Shown here: positions 27,961 through 39,452 of the stretch, in pieces
Layout of the letters: every line of letters begins with the position of its first letter
Numbering within the stretch: the first letter of the stretch is position 1
Source: Bog-473 sp963764305
Lineage (GTDB): Bacteria > Actinomycetota > Acidimicrobiia > Acidimicrobiales > RAAP-2
Reading direction: 5' to 3'
Length of the DNA: 64,000 nt
Assembly: GCA_963764305.1 (NCBI GenBank)
Contig: CAVXSD010000007.1
Location: forward strand, 248,001-312,000
The notes under the pieces: generated by a model
The model's input: only the letters and a program-made list of their open reading frames with translations
Told to the model about the DNA's origin: nothing
Database searches by the model: none
Program-made: the position numbers and the translations under genes

Positions 27961-28791
27961 TCAGAGCTCGCGTAATGCGGCGGCCAGCGAATCGAGTACG
28001 CCGGGATCGAGGGGCGGTGGGAGGTAGACGATGCCCAGCTCGGCGCCGACCTCGGCCAGGGCGGCGGCCTGCTCGGCGGTGGCCTTCGCGTCCCCGGAGA
28101 ATCGGATCTGACTAGAGAGGAGGATCTCCGTAGGGTCGCGGCCGAGGTCCTCGCAGTGCTGAGAGAGGATTTCGCGTTTGCGGGCGAAGTCCTGCGGCGT
28201 GCCGCCCACGAAATTCCAGTGCTGGGCGAACCGGGCTGCGGTACGCAGCGTCCTTCTCTCACCGCTGCCGCCGATGCAGATCGGCGGGTGGGGGCGCTGG
28301 ACCGGCTTGGGCTCGTTGCGGGCATCGCTGAGCTGGAAGTACTGGCCCTTGAAGGTCGTCGTCTCGTTCGTGAGGAGCCCGACGATCACCGCACAAGCCT
28401 CCTCGAAGCGGTCGCTGCGCTGGGCCGGCGTCCCCAACTCGATCCCGTACGCCCCTGACTCCTCCTCGTTCCACCCCGCTCCGATCCCGAGCTCCAGACG
28501 CCCCCCGGACACGATGTCGAGAGTGGTCGCCATGTTGGCGAGAATCGCCGGGTGGCGATAGTGGATGCCGGTCACCAGAGTTCCCATGCGCAGGCGCGTC
28601 GTCGCCTGGGCCAACGCCGTCAGGGTGATCCAACCCTCCATGCAAGGGCCGGTGCTGTCGGAAAAGATGGGATAGAAGTGGTCGAAGTTCCAGCCGGACT
28701 CGAACAGCTCGATGTCGTCGGCCTCCTTCCACACGGCAAGCATGTCTGTCCAGGTCGTGTCCTGCGGCGAGGTCTTGAAAGCGAAGCGCAT
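27961..28791 (-). CDS. LLM-class F420-dependent oxidoreductase
   Basis: Luciferase-like monooxygenase fold of 276 residues. Typical segments are the first strand MRFAFKTSP, then WNFDHFYPIFSD, GTLVTGIHYRHPAILANMAT, LDIVSGGRLELGIGAGWNEEE and PPICIGGSGERRTLRTAARF. The RLELGIGAGWN segment is a hallmark of F420-dependent actinobacterial members. The substrate is unknown. Convergent with the DUF1579-like gene across the inverted repeat. Confidence 0.92.
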   Translation of the reverse strand: MRFAFKTSPQDTTWTDMLAVWKEADDIELFESGWNFDHFYPIFSDSTGPCMEGWITLTALAQATTRLRMGTLVTGIHYRHPAILANMATTLDIVSGGRLELGIGAGWNEEESGAYGIELGTPAQRSDRFEEACAVIVGLLTNETTTFKGQYFQLSDARNEPKPVQRPHPPICIGGSGERRTLRTAARFAQHWNFVGGTPQDFARKREILSQHCEDLGRDPTEILLSSQIRFSGDAKATAEQAAALAEVGAELGIVYLPPPLDPGVLDSLAAALREL

Positions 28792-28852
28792 GGGCCCACG
28801 CTACGTCCGGCCGCGAGCGACCGGGTGGTGCGGCCCGAACGGGCAGCCGGCG

Positions 28853-29906
28853 TCAGACCCGGGGAAGTCCGAGCCAGCGGTCGAGGAACGGCAGGGCCTC
28901 GGTGCCGTGCCACTGGTGGCCCCCCTCGAAGACGTCGTGCACCAACCGGTCGCCGGCGCCGAGTTGCTCGTAGACCAGCCGCGTGCGGCGCACGGACTCC
29001 GTGGCCGCGGTGACCGGAAACAAGTCGTCCCGGGTGCCGGACTCGACCAGCATCGGTCGCGGCGCCACCGAGCGCGCCGAGATCCTCGTGCTCGAGCCGG
29101 CCGAGCATCCCGTACATGATCTGGGAGCCGCACATGTTCCATGGCATCTTGTGGCTCACCGCCCACGAGGAGAAGTAGCCGCTCACCACCGATGCCGCCA
29201 CGCGGGTGTCGACGGCGGCGGTGAAGAGCGTGACGGTGCCGCCGTAGGAGATGCCGACCATGCCCAGCCGCGAAGGGTCGACCAGCGGGTGCTGCTCCAA
29301 CACATCGAGCGATCGCCGCAGATCCCAGATGTTCTGCGCCAGCGGGTTCCAGCCCGCCATGGCGGCATGAACGAGGTTGGTGTCGCAGGCGTAGTGATCC
29401 TCGGGGTTCCAGTCGAGCCGCTCGCCGAAGCAGCGCAGGTCGGGCACCAGCACGACGTAGCCCCGGCGGACCAGCTGCAGCCCGTAGTCGGCGTTGGGCA
29501 TGTCGGTGTGCTCGAGCCCCACCACCTGTGACTTGCCGGGCCCGTGGCCGTGACAGGCCAGGACGGCCGGCCCCGGGGGCTGGTCCTGCCGGCCGTCGGG
29601 AATGAGCAGGTAGGCGGGCACCGACATGGTGTCTTCGGTGTCGAAGACGACTTTGTCCCGCCGGTAGCCGTCGCAGGCCTCCGACCCGAGCGTCTCGAGG
29701 TCGAGCGGGACCGCCTCGGGCTGGGGCCCGCTCAGCTCGGCCAGACGGTCGCGGCGGCGCTCCCGCCAGGCCGGGATGCCCGAAGGGTCGTGCTCGGGCA
29801 ACGGGTCCTCGTGGGCGGTGCCGGCCAGGCGAGTCATCCATTGGTACCAGGGCGAATAATTGCGGGCCGGCGGGGTGAGCACCAGGCCTCCGGTGTGGTC
29901 GCTCAT
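28853..29906 (-). pseudogene. Dienelactone-hydrolase-type alpha/beta hydrolase with one frameshift
   Basis: Residues 1 to about 278 run from MSDHTGGLVLTPPARN through LACHGHGPGKSQVV and nucleophile elbow GMVGISYGGTV in one frame. The last 75 residues (APRPMLVESGTRDDLFPVT, then the catalytic His in VFEGGHQWHGTEAL) continue in another. The switch is at GCGCGC 29072-29077, where adding two bases restores HEDLGARSVAPRPML. All three catalytic elements survive. It resembles large abhydrolase_7 / acetyl-xylan-esterase-like proteins. Either a recent pseudogene or a sequencing indel. Confidence 0.82.
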
Positions 29907-30007
29907 GCTCGGCCCCTTTCACGGCGCTACGGCGGTCGGTGCGGGCCAATGTAGGTGGACGGCGGGGAGACGGAGCGCCGCCGCCCCGGCTCGGGCAGAA
30001 TTGCCCG

Positions 30008-30865
30008 GTGACCCTCGCCACCTCCGTCAGCGTCCACCCGCTCTCCCCCACCATCGGGGCAGAGATCGCCGGGGTGGACATCTCGCTCCCGCTGGCGCCC
30101 GAGGTGGTTGCCGCCGTGCGCGACGCCCTCAACACCCACCACGTCATCTTCTTCCGGGACCAGTCCCTGGCCGCCGGGCAGCAGGTCGAATTCGCCCGGC
30201 AGTTCGGCACGGTCACCGAGGCCCACCCGGTGTTGCCCTCCATCGACGAGAGCGCCGAGGTACTCGCCATCGACGGCAAGGCCGACCGGGCCAGCTGGTG
30301 GCACACGGACGTCACCTTCCTGGAGACGCCGGCCATGGGCTCCATCCTCTACATGCTCGAGGCACCCGACGTCGGGGGCGACACCATGTGGGCCAGCCTG
30401 CAGGATGCCTACGACGGGCTGGCGCCGCCGGTGCGCGCCATGTGCGACCAGCTCATCGCCATCCACCACGACCCGTGGTTCGCGGCGGACGTGGCCGCAC
30501 GCGGTGGCTACGAGTGGGACGGCACCTGGCGCGACAAGTTGCTGCCGTCCCTCCACCCCGTCGTGCGCACGCACCCCGAGACGGGGCGCAACGGCCTTTT
30601 CGTCAACCGGCAATTCACCCGCACCATCTTCGGGCTGTCGGACAACGAGAGCAACGCCATCCTCGAGATGCTCTACCACCACTGCGTCAAGCCCGAGTAC
30701 ACCTGCCGCTTCCGCTGGCGCGCCGGGTCGGTCGCCTTCTGGGACAACCGGGCCACGCTGCACTACGCGCTCGACGACTACGGGGACGCCGCGCGCTACG
30801 CACACCGGGTGACCCTGCGGGGCGACAAGCCCTACGGGCCGGCGATGCCGTTGCCCGCGAGCTGA
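30008..30865 (+). CDS. TauD/TfdA-family 2-oxoglutarate dioxygenase
   Basis: Fe(II)/2-oxoglutarate-dependent enzyme of 285 residues, GTG start. The HxD facial-triad motif is WWHTDVTF near residue 98, and the distal His is in YAHRVTLRGDKP near 264. The first strand-helix block IGAEIAGVDISLPL and HHVIFFRDQSL are standard for taurine and 2,4-D dioxygenases. Probably releases sulfite or an alcohol from a small acid. The nearby sulfotransferase is not enough to assign a sulfonate substrate. Confidence 0.9.
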   Translation: MTLATSVSVHPLSPTIGAEIAGVDISLPLAPEVVAAVRDALNTHHVIFFRDQSLAAGQQVEFARQFGTVTEAHPVLPSIDESAEVLAIDGKADRASWWHTDVTFLETPAMGSILYMLEAPDVGGDTMWASLQDAYDGLAPPVRAMCDQLIAIHHDPWFAADVAARGGYEWDGTWRDKLLPSLHPVVRTHPETGRNGLFVNRQFTRTIFGLSDNESNAILEMLYHHCVKPEYTCRFRWRAGSVAFWDNRATLHYALDDYGDAARYAHRVTLRGDKPYGPAMPLPAS

Positions 30866-30872
30866 CGGCGCG

Positions 30873-31535
30873 TTGGCCGCCGGCCTGGGGGCCGATCTCG
30901 GCGTCGCCGCGGCGGCGTTCGTCGGGACCAACGTCGACAACTGCGTGGTGACCATGGCCATGGTGGCCGGCGCGCCCCTCGAACGGGCGCACCGCATCGC
31001 CGCGGGCCAGGTCATCGGCTTCGCCGTCCTCGTGGCGGTGTCCGCCGCAGCGGCGGCCGTGCTGTTCGAGTTCTCCACCGCCGTCGTCGGCCTGCTCGGG
31101 CTGGTGCCCCTGGCCATCGGCGTGCGCGGCCTGGTCGGGCTCGCGCACGCCCGCCCTGACGCGGAGGTCGAGGTCGACGTCGGTCAAGCGGGCGGCGCGC
31201 GGCGGCGCTGGCCCTGGCGCGGGGGGACCAGGGGGGAGCGGCGCGCGGTGGGCCGTAGCTTCACGGCGGCCGTGCTGGTCACCGTCGCCGCCGGGGGGGA
31301 CAATCTGGCCGTCTACATCCCCCTCTTCCGGGTCGGCGGGGCGGCCAATGTGGGCGCCCTCGTCGCCGTCTTCGTGGTCGGTGAGGTCCTGGTCACCTGG
31401 ATCGTCCTCACGGGGGGCCGCCATCCCAAGGCCCGGGAGGTGATGCTGCGCCTCGGCCACCTGGCCGTCCCGGTCCTGCTGTGCGGCATCGGCGTCCTGG
31501 TCATGGTGCAGGCGGGGACCTTCTCGTTGCTCTGA
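30873..31535 (+). CDS. Cadmium-resistance-transporter (CadD) family membrane protein
   Basis: 220 residues with five or six hydrophobic segments. Family motifs are FVGTNVDNCVVTMAMV near residue 18 and GGDNLAVYIPLF near 145, the duplicated NxDN signature of CadD / LysE-superfamily transporters (PF03596). The start is inferred as TTG, 8 bp after the dioxygenase stop. Likely metal or small-cation efflux. A charged, arginine-rich cytoplasmic loop near residues 100-120 is longer than usual. Confidence 0.82.
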   Translation: MAAGLGADLGVAAAAFVGTNVDNCVVTMAMVAGAPLERAHRIAAGQVIGFAVLVAVSAAAAAVLFEFSTAVVGLLGLVPLAIGVRGLVGLAHARPDAEVEVDVGQAGGARRRWPWRGGTRGERRAVGRSFTAAVLVTVAAGGDNLAVYIPLFRVGGAANVGALVAVFVVGEVLVTWIVLTGGRHPKAREVMLRLGHLAVPVLLCGIGVLVMVQAGTFSLL

Positions 31536-31554
31536 GCCCTGAGGCGGCGCGACC

Positions 31555-31809
31555 ATGGGCGACGCGATGCCCGACCCCGTCGATGCCTTGATCCTCGACC
31601 TCCTCGAGTGGGTCGGCCCGGACCCTCGCCCCTACGGAGAGGTCCAGGAGGTGTGGCGCACGTCGTGCCCGCGGCTGCCCGTATGGGAGGAGGCCAACGA
31701 CCGCGGCTTCCTCACCCGTTCCAACGAACCGGGGCGGGGCCAGCTCATCGCGGTGTCCTCCGCCGGCGCCGAGCACCTGCGCCGGCATCGATCGCCGGCA
31801 CCCGCCTGA
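31555..31809 (+). CDS. Small conserved hypothetical protein
   Basis: 84 residues with ALILDLLEWVGPDPRPYGEVQEVWRTSCPRLPVWEEA, a pattern seen in small winged-helix-like proteins of unknown role. It follows the transporter by 19 bp on the same strand. No metal or DNA ligand can be assigned. Confidence 0.7.
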   Translation: MGDAMPDPVDALILDLLEWVGPDPRPYGEVQEVWRTSCPRLPVWEEANDRGFLTRSNEPGRGQLIAVSSAGAEHLRRHRSPAPA

Positions 31810-31882
31810 GCGGGGCTGGCCGCGTCTGCACGCCCGTGGTTGACTTCGTCGGCACGGCGAGAACGAGGACGGGAGGGGCCCC

Positions 31883-32716
31883 ATGAACGACCTGCAGGGC
31901 AAGGTGGCGGTGATCACCGGCGGGGCCAGCGGCATCGGCCGGGCCGTGGCGGACCGGGCCGCGGGCGAGGGCATGAAGATCGTCCTGGGGGACATCGAGG
32001 AGGGTCCGCTCAAGGAGGCGGTGGACGAGCTGACCGGCCGAGGCGCCGAGGCGCTCGGCGTCGTGACCGACGTCTCCGACGCCGCGTCGGTGCGGGCGCT
32101 GCGGGACCGGACGCTCGACCGCTTCGGCGCGGTGCACCTCGTGCACAACAACGCGGGCATCGGTCTCGGCGGTCCCATCTGGGAGGTCAGTGAGGAGGAC
32201 TGGCGCTGGATCCTCGGCGTCAACCTGTGGGGCGTCATCCACGGCGTGGCCACCTTCGTTCCCCTGTTCATTGCACAGGGCGAGGGACACGTCGTCAACA
32301 CTGCGTCCATCGCGGGTCTCACCGCCGCCCCCTTCCTCGGCCCCTACAACGCGACCAAGCACGCCGTGGTGGCCATCTCCGAGACCCTCTTCAAGGACCT
32401 CCAGGCCATGGGCGCCCCCGTCGGCGTCTCGGTGCTGTGCCCCGGCTTCGTACAGACGCGCATCGCCGAGTCCGACCGCAACCGTCCGGCGTGGGTACCC
32501 GACCGCGAGGTCGACGGAGCCGCCGAGCTCCGGGACGCCGTGCAGAGTTTGGTCGACGGCGGCATTCCCGCGGCACCGGTCGCCGACCGCGTCATCGACG
32601 CCGTCCGTAGCAATACCTTCTACATCCTCACGCACCCCGAGCTCGACGACGCTCTGCGGACTCGCTTCGACGACATTCTGGAGCGACGGCCACCGAGTCC
32701 GACCATGATCGCCTGA
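31883..32716 (+). CDS. SDR family NAD(P)-dependent oxidoreductase
   Basis: 277 residues with ITGGASGIGRAVA (cofactor loop, residues 11-23), HNNAGIGLGG, catalytic Ser in NTASIAGL and YNATKHAV (YxxxK) near 155. The C-terminal extension RSNTFYILTHPELDDALRTRF is typical of an actinobacterial SDR subgroup. The substrate is unknown. Convergent with the Liv-type transporter operon. Confidence 0.93.
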   Translation: MNDLQGKVAVITGGASGIGRAVADRAAGEGMKIVLGDIEEGPLKEAVDELTGRGAEALGVVTDVSDAASVRALRDRTLDRFGAVHLVHNNAGIGLGGPIWEVSEEDWRWILGVNLWGVIHGVATFVPLFIAQGEGHVVNTASIAGLTAAPFLGPYNATKHAVVAISETLFKDLQAMGAPVGVSVLCPGFVQTRIAESDRNRPAWVPDREVDGAAELRDAVQSLVDGGIPAAPVADRVIDAVRSNTFYILTHPELDDALRTRFDDILERRPPSPTMIA

Positions 32717-32764
32717 AGCCGAGCCGGGTCGCCGGGGTCGTCGCCCGGACGAGCCTGCGGTGCG

Positions 32765-34321
32765 TCAGCCCGACGTCGTCGGCAACGGCTTGAACGGCTG
32801 CACCGTCACCCAGCACGTGCCCTGGGCCTTAGGAGCCTTCGGATGCTTGCACTGCGTCGTCGGGGGCACGTTGTTGTGCACCTTGACGACCTGGTACTGC
32901 GTCGGGCCGTAGAACTTGTCCGGGCCGAAGGTCCAGACGGGTGCGAACGTGCCCGGGTAGTTGGTGATCTTCGACATGGCCTCCACGAAGGTGCGCCGGT
33001 TCAGGTCCTTGCCGGCGTCCTTGGCCGCCGTGGCGAAGAGCCGGATGGCACCGCACCAGGCCTGAATCGGCCCCTGCTCCTCGATGTAGTGGTACAGCGT
33101 GCCCGCGATCGGCTTCGGGTGGTAGGCGTGCCAGGTCGTGTAGCACGAGCGCACGCCGGGGTCGTAGCCCCCCTGGGCCTGGGGGCGGTCGTCGTCGATG
33201 CCGCCCAGGGTCTCCGTCGTCACACCCTCCTGCCCGTTGAGCGCCTGCTCGTAGGGGACCGGGATCAGACCGAGCGCCACCTCGATCGTCGACTGGTAGT
33301 CGCTCAGGAGGAGTTGCGGGTAGTACTTCTGGGAGTTCTCGGCCCCGATGTAGGGAAAGAACGCGTTCTCGCGGAGCAGCGGGATCACCGACTGCACGCC
33401 GGCCGCCTTGAACTTCTCCACGGCCAGCTGCGCGTCGGAGTTGGTGGTGGCCGTCTGGTCCACGCTGCCGGCCACCGTCTGGACCGTCGGAGTGATGCCG
33501 GCCTTCTTCAGGTCGGGCAGCAGGTAGTCGTTGAGCGCGGCCTGGTCGGGCGCCTGGTCGGACACGACGACACCGACCTTCTTGCCGTGGCCGAGGCGCC
33601 CCGAGCTCTGCCCCCACTGCACGACGGCCGCGAGAACCGGCGCCATGTCCGCGCCGGTCCACCACAGGTAGGGCGAGCCCAGGTTGGTCCAGTTCGTGGT
33701 GGTGGACCAGGCGCTGAGGAGCGGCGTCTGGCCCTGCTGGGCGACACAGAGCTGGTTGTCCTGCTCCCAGGTGCCGATGCCGTCGACCACGGCGAAGGCC
33801 GCCGGGCTGCCCTGTGTCCACTGCCGGCACAGCGACTGCATGTTGGCGTCGTTGGTCGGGTCGAACTGCACGATGATCGGGTTGATCTTGCGGCCGTTGA
33901 TGCCGCCGCTGTTGTTGATCTGGTTCACGTAGAGATGGATCGCCGGGATCTGCTCGTTGTACTCCTTGTCCACGGCGAAGCCCTCCTTCCCGGCCAGGCT
34001 GTTGATGGCCACGATGGGGAACACCACGTTGATGCTCGTCGCGCTGACGCCGCGGTTGCTGGTGCTCGCCTGGGTAACCGGCGTCGCACTGGTGCTCGAG
34101 GCCACCTCCGCCGCGCCCGCGGTGCCCGACCCGCCCGGGGTGCCCGCGGGGGCCAGGACCAGCCAGGCGATGAGCCCGACGACGATGGCGATGATGATCA
34201 GCGCGGTGCGCACCTGCGTGGCGCGGGGGCGCCGGCGCAGGCGCCGCCAGGACCGGCCCAACGGCGCCAGGGGACGGAACGCCGCCCCCCGGTGGCCAGA
34301 AACCTCCATGCTCGCTTCCAT
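32765..34321 (-). CDS. Liv-type substrate-binding protein, membrane-anchored
   Basis: About 518 residues. Periplasmic-binding-protein type 1 fold (Leu/Ile/Val-binding family): VFPIVAINSLAGKEGF, then INNSGGINGRKI, the family hallmark, and GHGKKVGVVVSDQAPDQ. ATG at 34321 has AGGAGGG about 5 nt upstream and is 2 bp past the ATPase stop. The N-terminus has a basic stretch and one transmembrane segment (about 40-60) with no lipobox cysteine, so the protein is probably tethered by an uncleaved helix rather than lipid. Last gene of the presumed operon. Confidence 0.88.
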   Translation of the reverse strand: MEASMEVSGHRGAAFRPLAPLGRSWRRLRRRPRATQVRTALIIIAIVVGLIAWLVLAPAGTPGGSGTAGAAEVASSTSATPVTQASTSNRGVSATSINVVFPIVAINSLAGKEGFAVDKEYNEQIPAIHLYVNQINNSGGINGRKINPIIVQFDPTNDANMQSLCRQWTQGSPAAFAVVDGIGTWEQDNQLCVAQQGQTPLLSAWSTTTNWTNLGSPYLWWTGADMAPVLAAVVQWGQSSGRLGHGKKVGVVVSDQAPDQAALNDYLLPDLKKAGITPTVQTVAGSVDQTATTNSDAQLAVEKFKAAGVQSVIPLLRENAFFPYIGAENSQKYYPQLLLSDYQSTIEVALGLIPVPYEQALNGQEGVTTETLGGIDDDRPQAQGGYDPGVRSCYTTWHAYHPKPIAGTLYHYIEEQGPIQAWCGAIRLFATAAKDAGKDLNRRTFVEAMSKITNYPGTFAPVWTFGPDKFYGPTQYQVVKVHNNVPPTTQCKHPKAPKAQGTCWVTVQPFKPLPTTSG

Positions 34322-34323
34322 CC

Positions 34324-35187
34324 TCACCCTCCTTCGCCGCGGCCGGAGCCGCCGCCCTCCCCCATCGGACCTGAGGCCATGAGGGCCTCGTCGCTCGCAC
34401 CAAGGTAGGCGGCCAACGCCTTCGGGTCAGCGCGGATGACTTCGGGGGGGCCGGCGGCCACCACCCGGCCGAGCTCCATGACCACGACGGTGGAGCAGAG
34501 CGCGAAGACCAGGGGCACGTCGTGCTCGACCAAGACGATGGTGGTGTCGGCCACCTCGTGGATCCGGCGCAGGAGCGGGATGAACGCCTCGGCCTCGCGC
34601 TGGGCGATGCCCGCCGTGGGCTCGTCGAGCAGGAGGAGCCGCGGCTTGGCCAGGACGATGGAGGCGAGGTCGACCACCCGGCGCGTCCCGGTGGACAGCT
34701 CCGCCGTGCGGTGGTGGCGGAACCGCTCCAGCCCGAAGGCGGTGATCACCTGGTCCGCGGCCTCGAGCTTGACCCGCTCGGCCCGTCGGGCCCACGGAAG
34801 GCGCAGGGTGGTCGAGAGCACCGCCACCTCGCGGCGCGCGTCCTCGCTCAGGAGGAGGACGTCGAGAACGGTGAGCTCGGGGAACAACAGGCAGTCCTGG
34901 AACGAGCGGACCATCCCCACGCTCAGGCGTTCCTCGGGCAAGTACTCCGCCAGGTCCATGTCGTCGAGGCGCACGGTGCCCGACTGCGGCGCCACCAGCC
35001 CCGAGATCACGTCGAGTGTCGTCGTCTTGCCCGAGCCGTTGGCCCCGATCAGCCCCACGATGGATCCCGGCGCGGCCTCGAACGTCACCCCGTCGAGCGC
35101 GTGCACGCCCCCGAAGCGCACGTCCACACCTTCCACGCGGAGCCGGGCCGGGTGCGCCGACACCGGGCGCTCCGTGACGTCCGTCAC
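34324..35187 (-). CDS. Liv-type ABC transporter ATPase (LivG-like)
   Basis: 287 residues, GTG start overlapping the permease stop by 4 bp (GTGA). Walker A GANGSGKT near 41, signature LSTGTRRVVDLA, Walker B RLLLLDEP and the switch His in VLVEHDVP. The C-terminal AYLG element is typical of LivG. Pairs with the second ATPase domain fused to the MFS-like protein upstream. Confidence 0.92.
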   Translation of the reverse strand: MTDVTERPVSAHPARLRVEGVDVRFGGVHALDGVTFEAAPGSIVGLIGANGSGKTTTLDVISGLVAPQSGTVRLDDMDLAEYLPEERLSVGMVRSFQDCLLFPELTVLDVLLLSEDARREVAVLSTTLRLPWARRAERVKLEAADQVITAFGLERFRHHRTAELSTGTRRVVDLASIVLAKPRLLLLDEPTAGIAQREAEAFIPLLRRIHEVADTTIVLVEHDVPLVFALCSTVVVMELGRVVAAGPPEVIRADPKALAAYLGASDEALMASGPMGEGGGSGRGEGG

Positions 35188-37187
35188 TGCTCGGCCCCGT
35201 CCGCCACGAGTGTCGGGGCGACCGGCGGCCCGGCGTGGCGGGAGGTCAGTCGCTCGTGCGCAGTGCGGATCCCCACCGTCACCAGGTCGCCGGAGCGGTG
35301 CAGCAACTCGGCCAACCCTCCGGGCAGGTACAGGATGAACGCGATCAGGCCCAGGCCGCTCGTGATGAACTGGATCGTCTGGTTGGCGCCGAAGAGCGCG
35401 GGCAGGCCCTCGAGGTACATGGCGCCGAGGATGGCCCCGGAAATGGAGCCCAGCCCGCCGATGACGACCATGGAGATGATCACGAACGAGGTCGTGGGGT
35501 CGAACGTGATGTCGGTGTTGTTGAGCTGCTGGGTCGCGAAGGCGAAGCACACGCCGGCGTAGCCCGCCATGAAGCCCGAGAGCCCGAAGGCCAGCAGCTT
35601 CGTGCGCAGGATCGGGATCCCCATGGCCGCCGCGGTCAGCTCGTTGTCGCGCACGGCCACGAGGCGGCGCGCCACGCCCTTGTCGCGCCAGATCCGCACC
35701 ATGAAGATCGACAAGAGCAGCACACCCAGCGAGAACCAGGCGAACGACTGCTGCGAGGCCAGGCTGATGCCGAACAGCGAGGGGCGCCCCAGATACGTGT
35801 AGCCGGGGTCGGGCAGGCCGGTGCAGAGCGTCTTGTTGATGCCCGGCACGGTGAAGCACGGCGTGGCCAGCACCGCGCTCTGCATGAAGATGGCGAAGGC
35901 CAGCGTCGTCACGGCCAGGAACAGGCCGGGCATCCGCAGCGCCGGCAACCCCACGATGATGGCCACCAGCGCGGTCACCGCGCCGCCGTAGAGCATGACG
36001 ATCGGCAGCGGCAGCGACGTGCCCAGGTGGACCGCCACCAGCGCGCCCACGGCGACGAGGCCGAATTGCCCCAACGAGACCTGGCCCGCCCATCCCGTGA
36101 GCATGGTCAGGCTCAACGCGATGACCGAGAAGATGCAGATCTGGCTGAACAGGACGTTGTTGCCCACCGACAGCACGAAGGGCAGCAGGACGGCGAGCCC
36201 GATGGTGAGCCCGATCCCGGTGACCGAGACCCGGCGGCGCAGCTGGTCCACACGGCCCCGCATGGTGGTGGCGGCACCGTGCTGCCAGGTGCTCCGCTCC
36301 CCCGTGCGCGCGCCCCTGCGCAGGGCCCCCACCCGCACCAGCAGCACCGCCATGACGACGACGAAGATCACCAGCTGCTGCTTGGCCGGCGAGGGGACGT
36401 TCCACTCCAGGATCTCGAGGAAGACGCCCATCCCGATGCCGGCGATGAAGGCCACCGTCAGGTTGACCATCGCCCCGATGAGCGCCGCCGTCAGCGCGTA
36501 GAGGAGCAGGTCGGGCGAGAGCGCCTGCGTCAGGGCGCTGGTCTGGTTGGGGGCGTTGAGGATGGCGGTGAAGGCCGACAGCGCGCCGGCCACGGTCCAG
36601 GTCAACGTGGAGGTGCGGCGGATCCACACGCCCGAGAGCCGGGCGGAGTCCGCGTTCTCCGACATGGCGCGCATGGCCAGCCCCCACGAGGTGAACCGCA
36701 CTGCCAGCACCAGGATCGCCGTCACAATGGGGGCGACGATGAGGGTGAGCACCTCGGTGGGCGTGATGATGAACGGGCCGAGCGAGAACGAGAGGTCGAA
36801 GGGGACCGGCACGGGCTTGTAGAGGTTCGACGGCCGGATGAAGGGCAGCGCGGTGAGGGCGAGCAGCACGTAGCTCAACCCGATGGTGGCCACCATGACG
36901 AGGACGCGGGGCCGGCTGAACAGCCGGCGCAACACCAGCTCCGAGAGGGCGCCGGTGAGCGCGGCCAGCCCGACGGAGAGCACCAGGGCGAACCAGTAGT
37001 TGAAGTGGAAGTCCGCCGTCAGCTTCACCAGGAACACGGCGGCGATGACGCCGATCTGGCCCTGGGCGAAATTGAGGACCCGGTTGGTGCGGTAGACGAG
37101 CACGAGGCCCAGCGCCAGCAACCCGTAGCCCAGTCCGTAGAAGACGCCCTGGACGAGGATGAAGTTGGGGGCGGAGAACGCGAGCAC
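35184..37187 (-). CDS. Fused LivH-LivM permease
   Basis: 667 residues joining both membrane subunits of a branched-chain-amino-acid-type (HAAT) importer. The LivH-like half (about 1-300) has YRTNRVLNFAQGQIG and MRAMSENADSARLSGV. The LivM-like half (about 320-640) has LTGWAGQVSLGQFG and AVRDNELTAAAMGI. Roughly 18-20 hydrophobic segments are visible. GTG start 6 bp after the MFS-ABC gene. Fused LivHM proteins are known in actinobacteria. The Liv family also imports amides, urea and aromatic acids, so the substrate is open. Confidence 0.9.
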   Translation of the reverse strand: MLAFSAPNFILVQGVFYGLGYGLLALGLVLVYRTNRVLNFAQGQIGVIAAVFLVKLTADFHFNYWFALVLSVGLAALTGALSELVLRRLFSRPRVLVMVATIGLSYVLLALTALPFIRPSNLYKPVPVPFDLSFSLGPFIITPTEVLTLIVAPIVTAILVLAVRFTSWGLAMRAMSENADSARLSGVWIRRTSTLTWTVAGALSAFTAILNAPNQTSALTQALSPDLLLYALTAALIGAMVNLTVAFIAGIGMGVFLEILEWNVPSPAKQQLVIFVVVMAVLLVRVGALRRGARTGERSTWQHGAATTMRGRVDQLRRRVSVTGIGLTIGLAVLLPFVLSVGNNVLFSQICIFSVIALSLTMLTGWAGQVSLGQFGLVAVGALVAVHLGTSLPLPIVMLYGGAVTALVAIIVGLPALRMPGLFLAVTTLAFAIFMQSAVLATPCFTVPGINKTLCTGLPDPGYTYLGRPSLFGISLASQQSFAWFSLGVLLLSIFMVRIWRDKGVARRLVAVRDNELTAAAMGIPILRTKLLAFGLSGFMAGYAGVCFAFATQQLNNTDITFDPTTSFVIISMVVIGGLGSISGAILGAMYLEGLPALFGANQTIQFITSGLGLIAFILYLPGGLAELLHRSGDLVTVGIRTAHERLTSRHAGPPVAPTLVADGAEQ

Positions 37188-37193
37188 GGGCGC

Positions 37194-39397
<2,204 letters not shown>

Positions 39398-39452
39398 CGG
39401 CTGGGGACTCTATCTCTGACACCGGCGTCAGGGACGTGGGGTGGGTGCGTCC

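Noticed and set aside
32724..32748. Bidirectional terminator between the SDR and the binding-protein gene
   Set aside because: Only a 5-bp ccggg/cccgg stem with a large loop and no T-tract; too weak to call.
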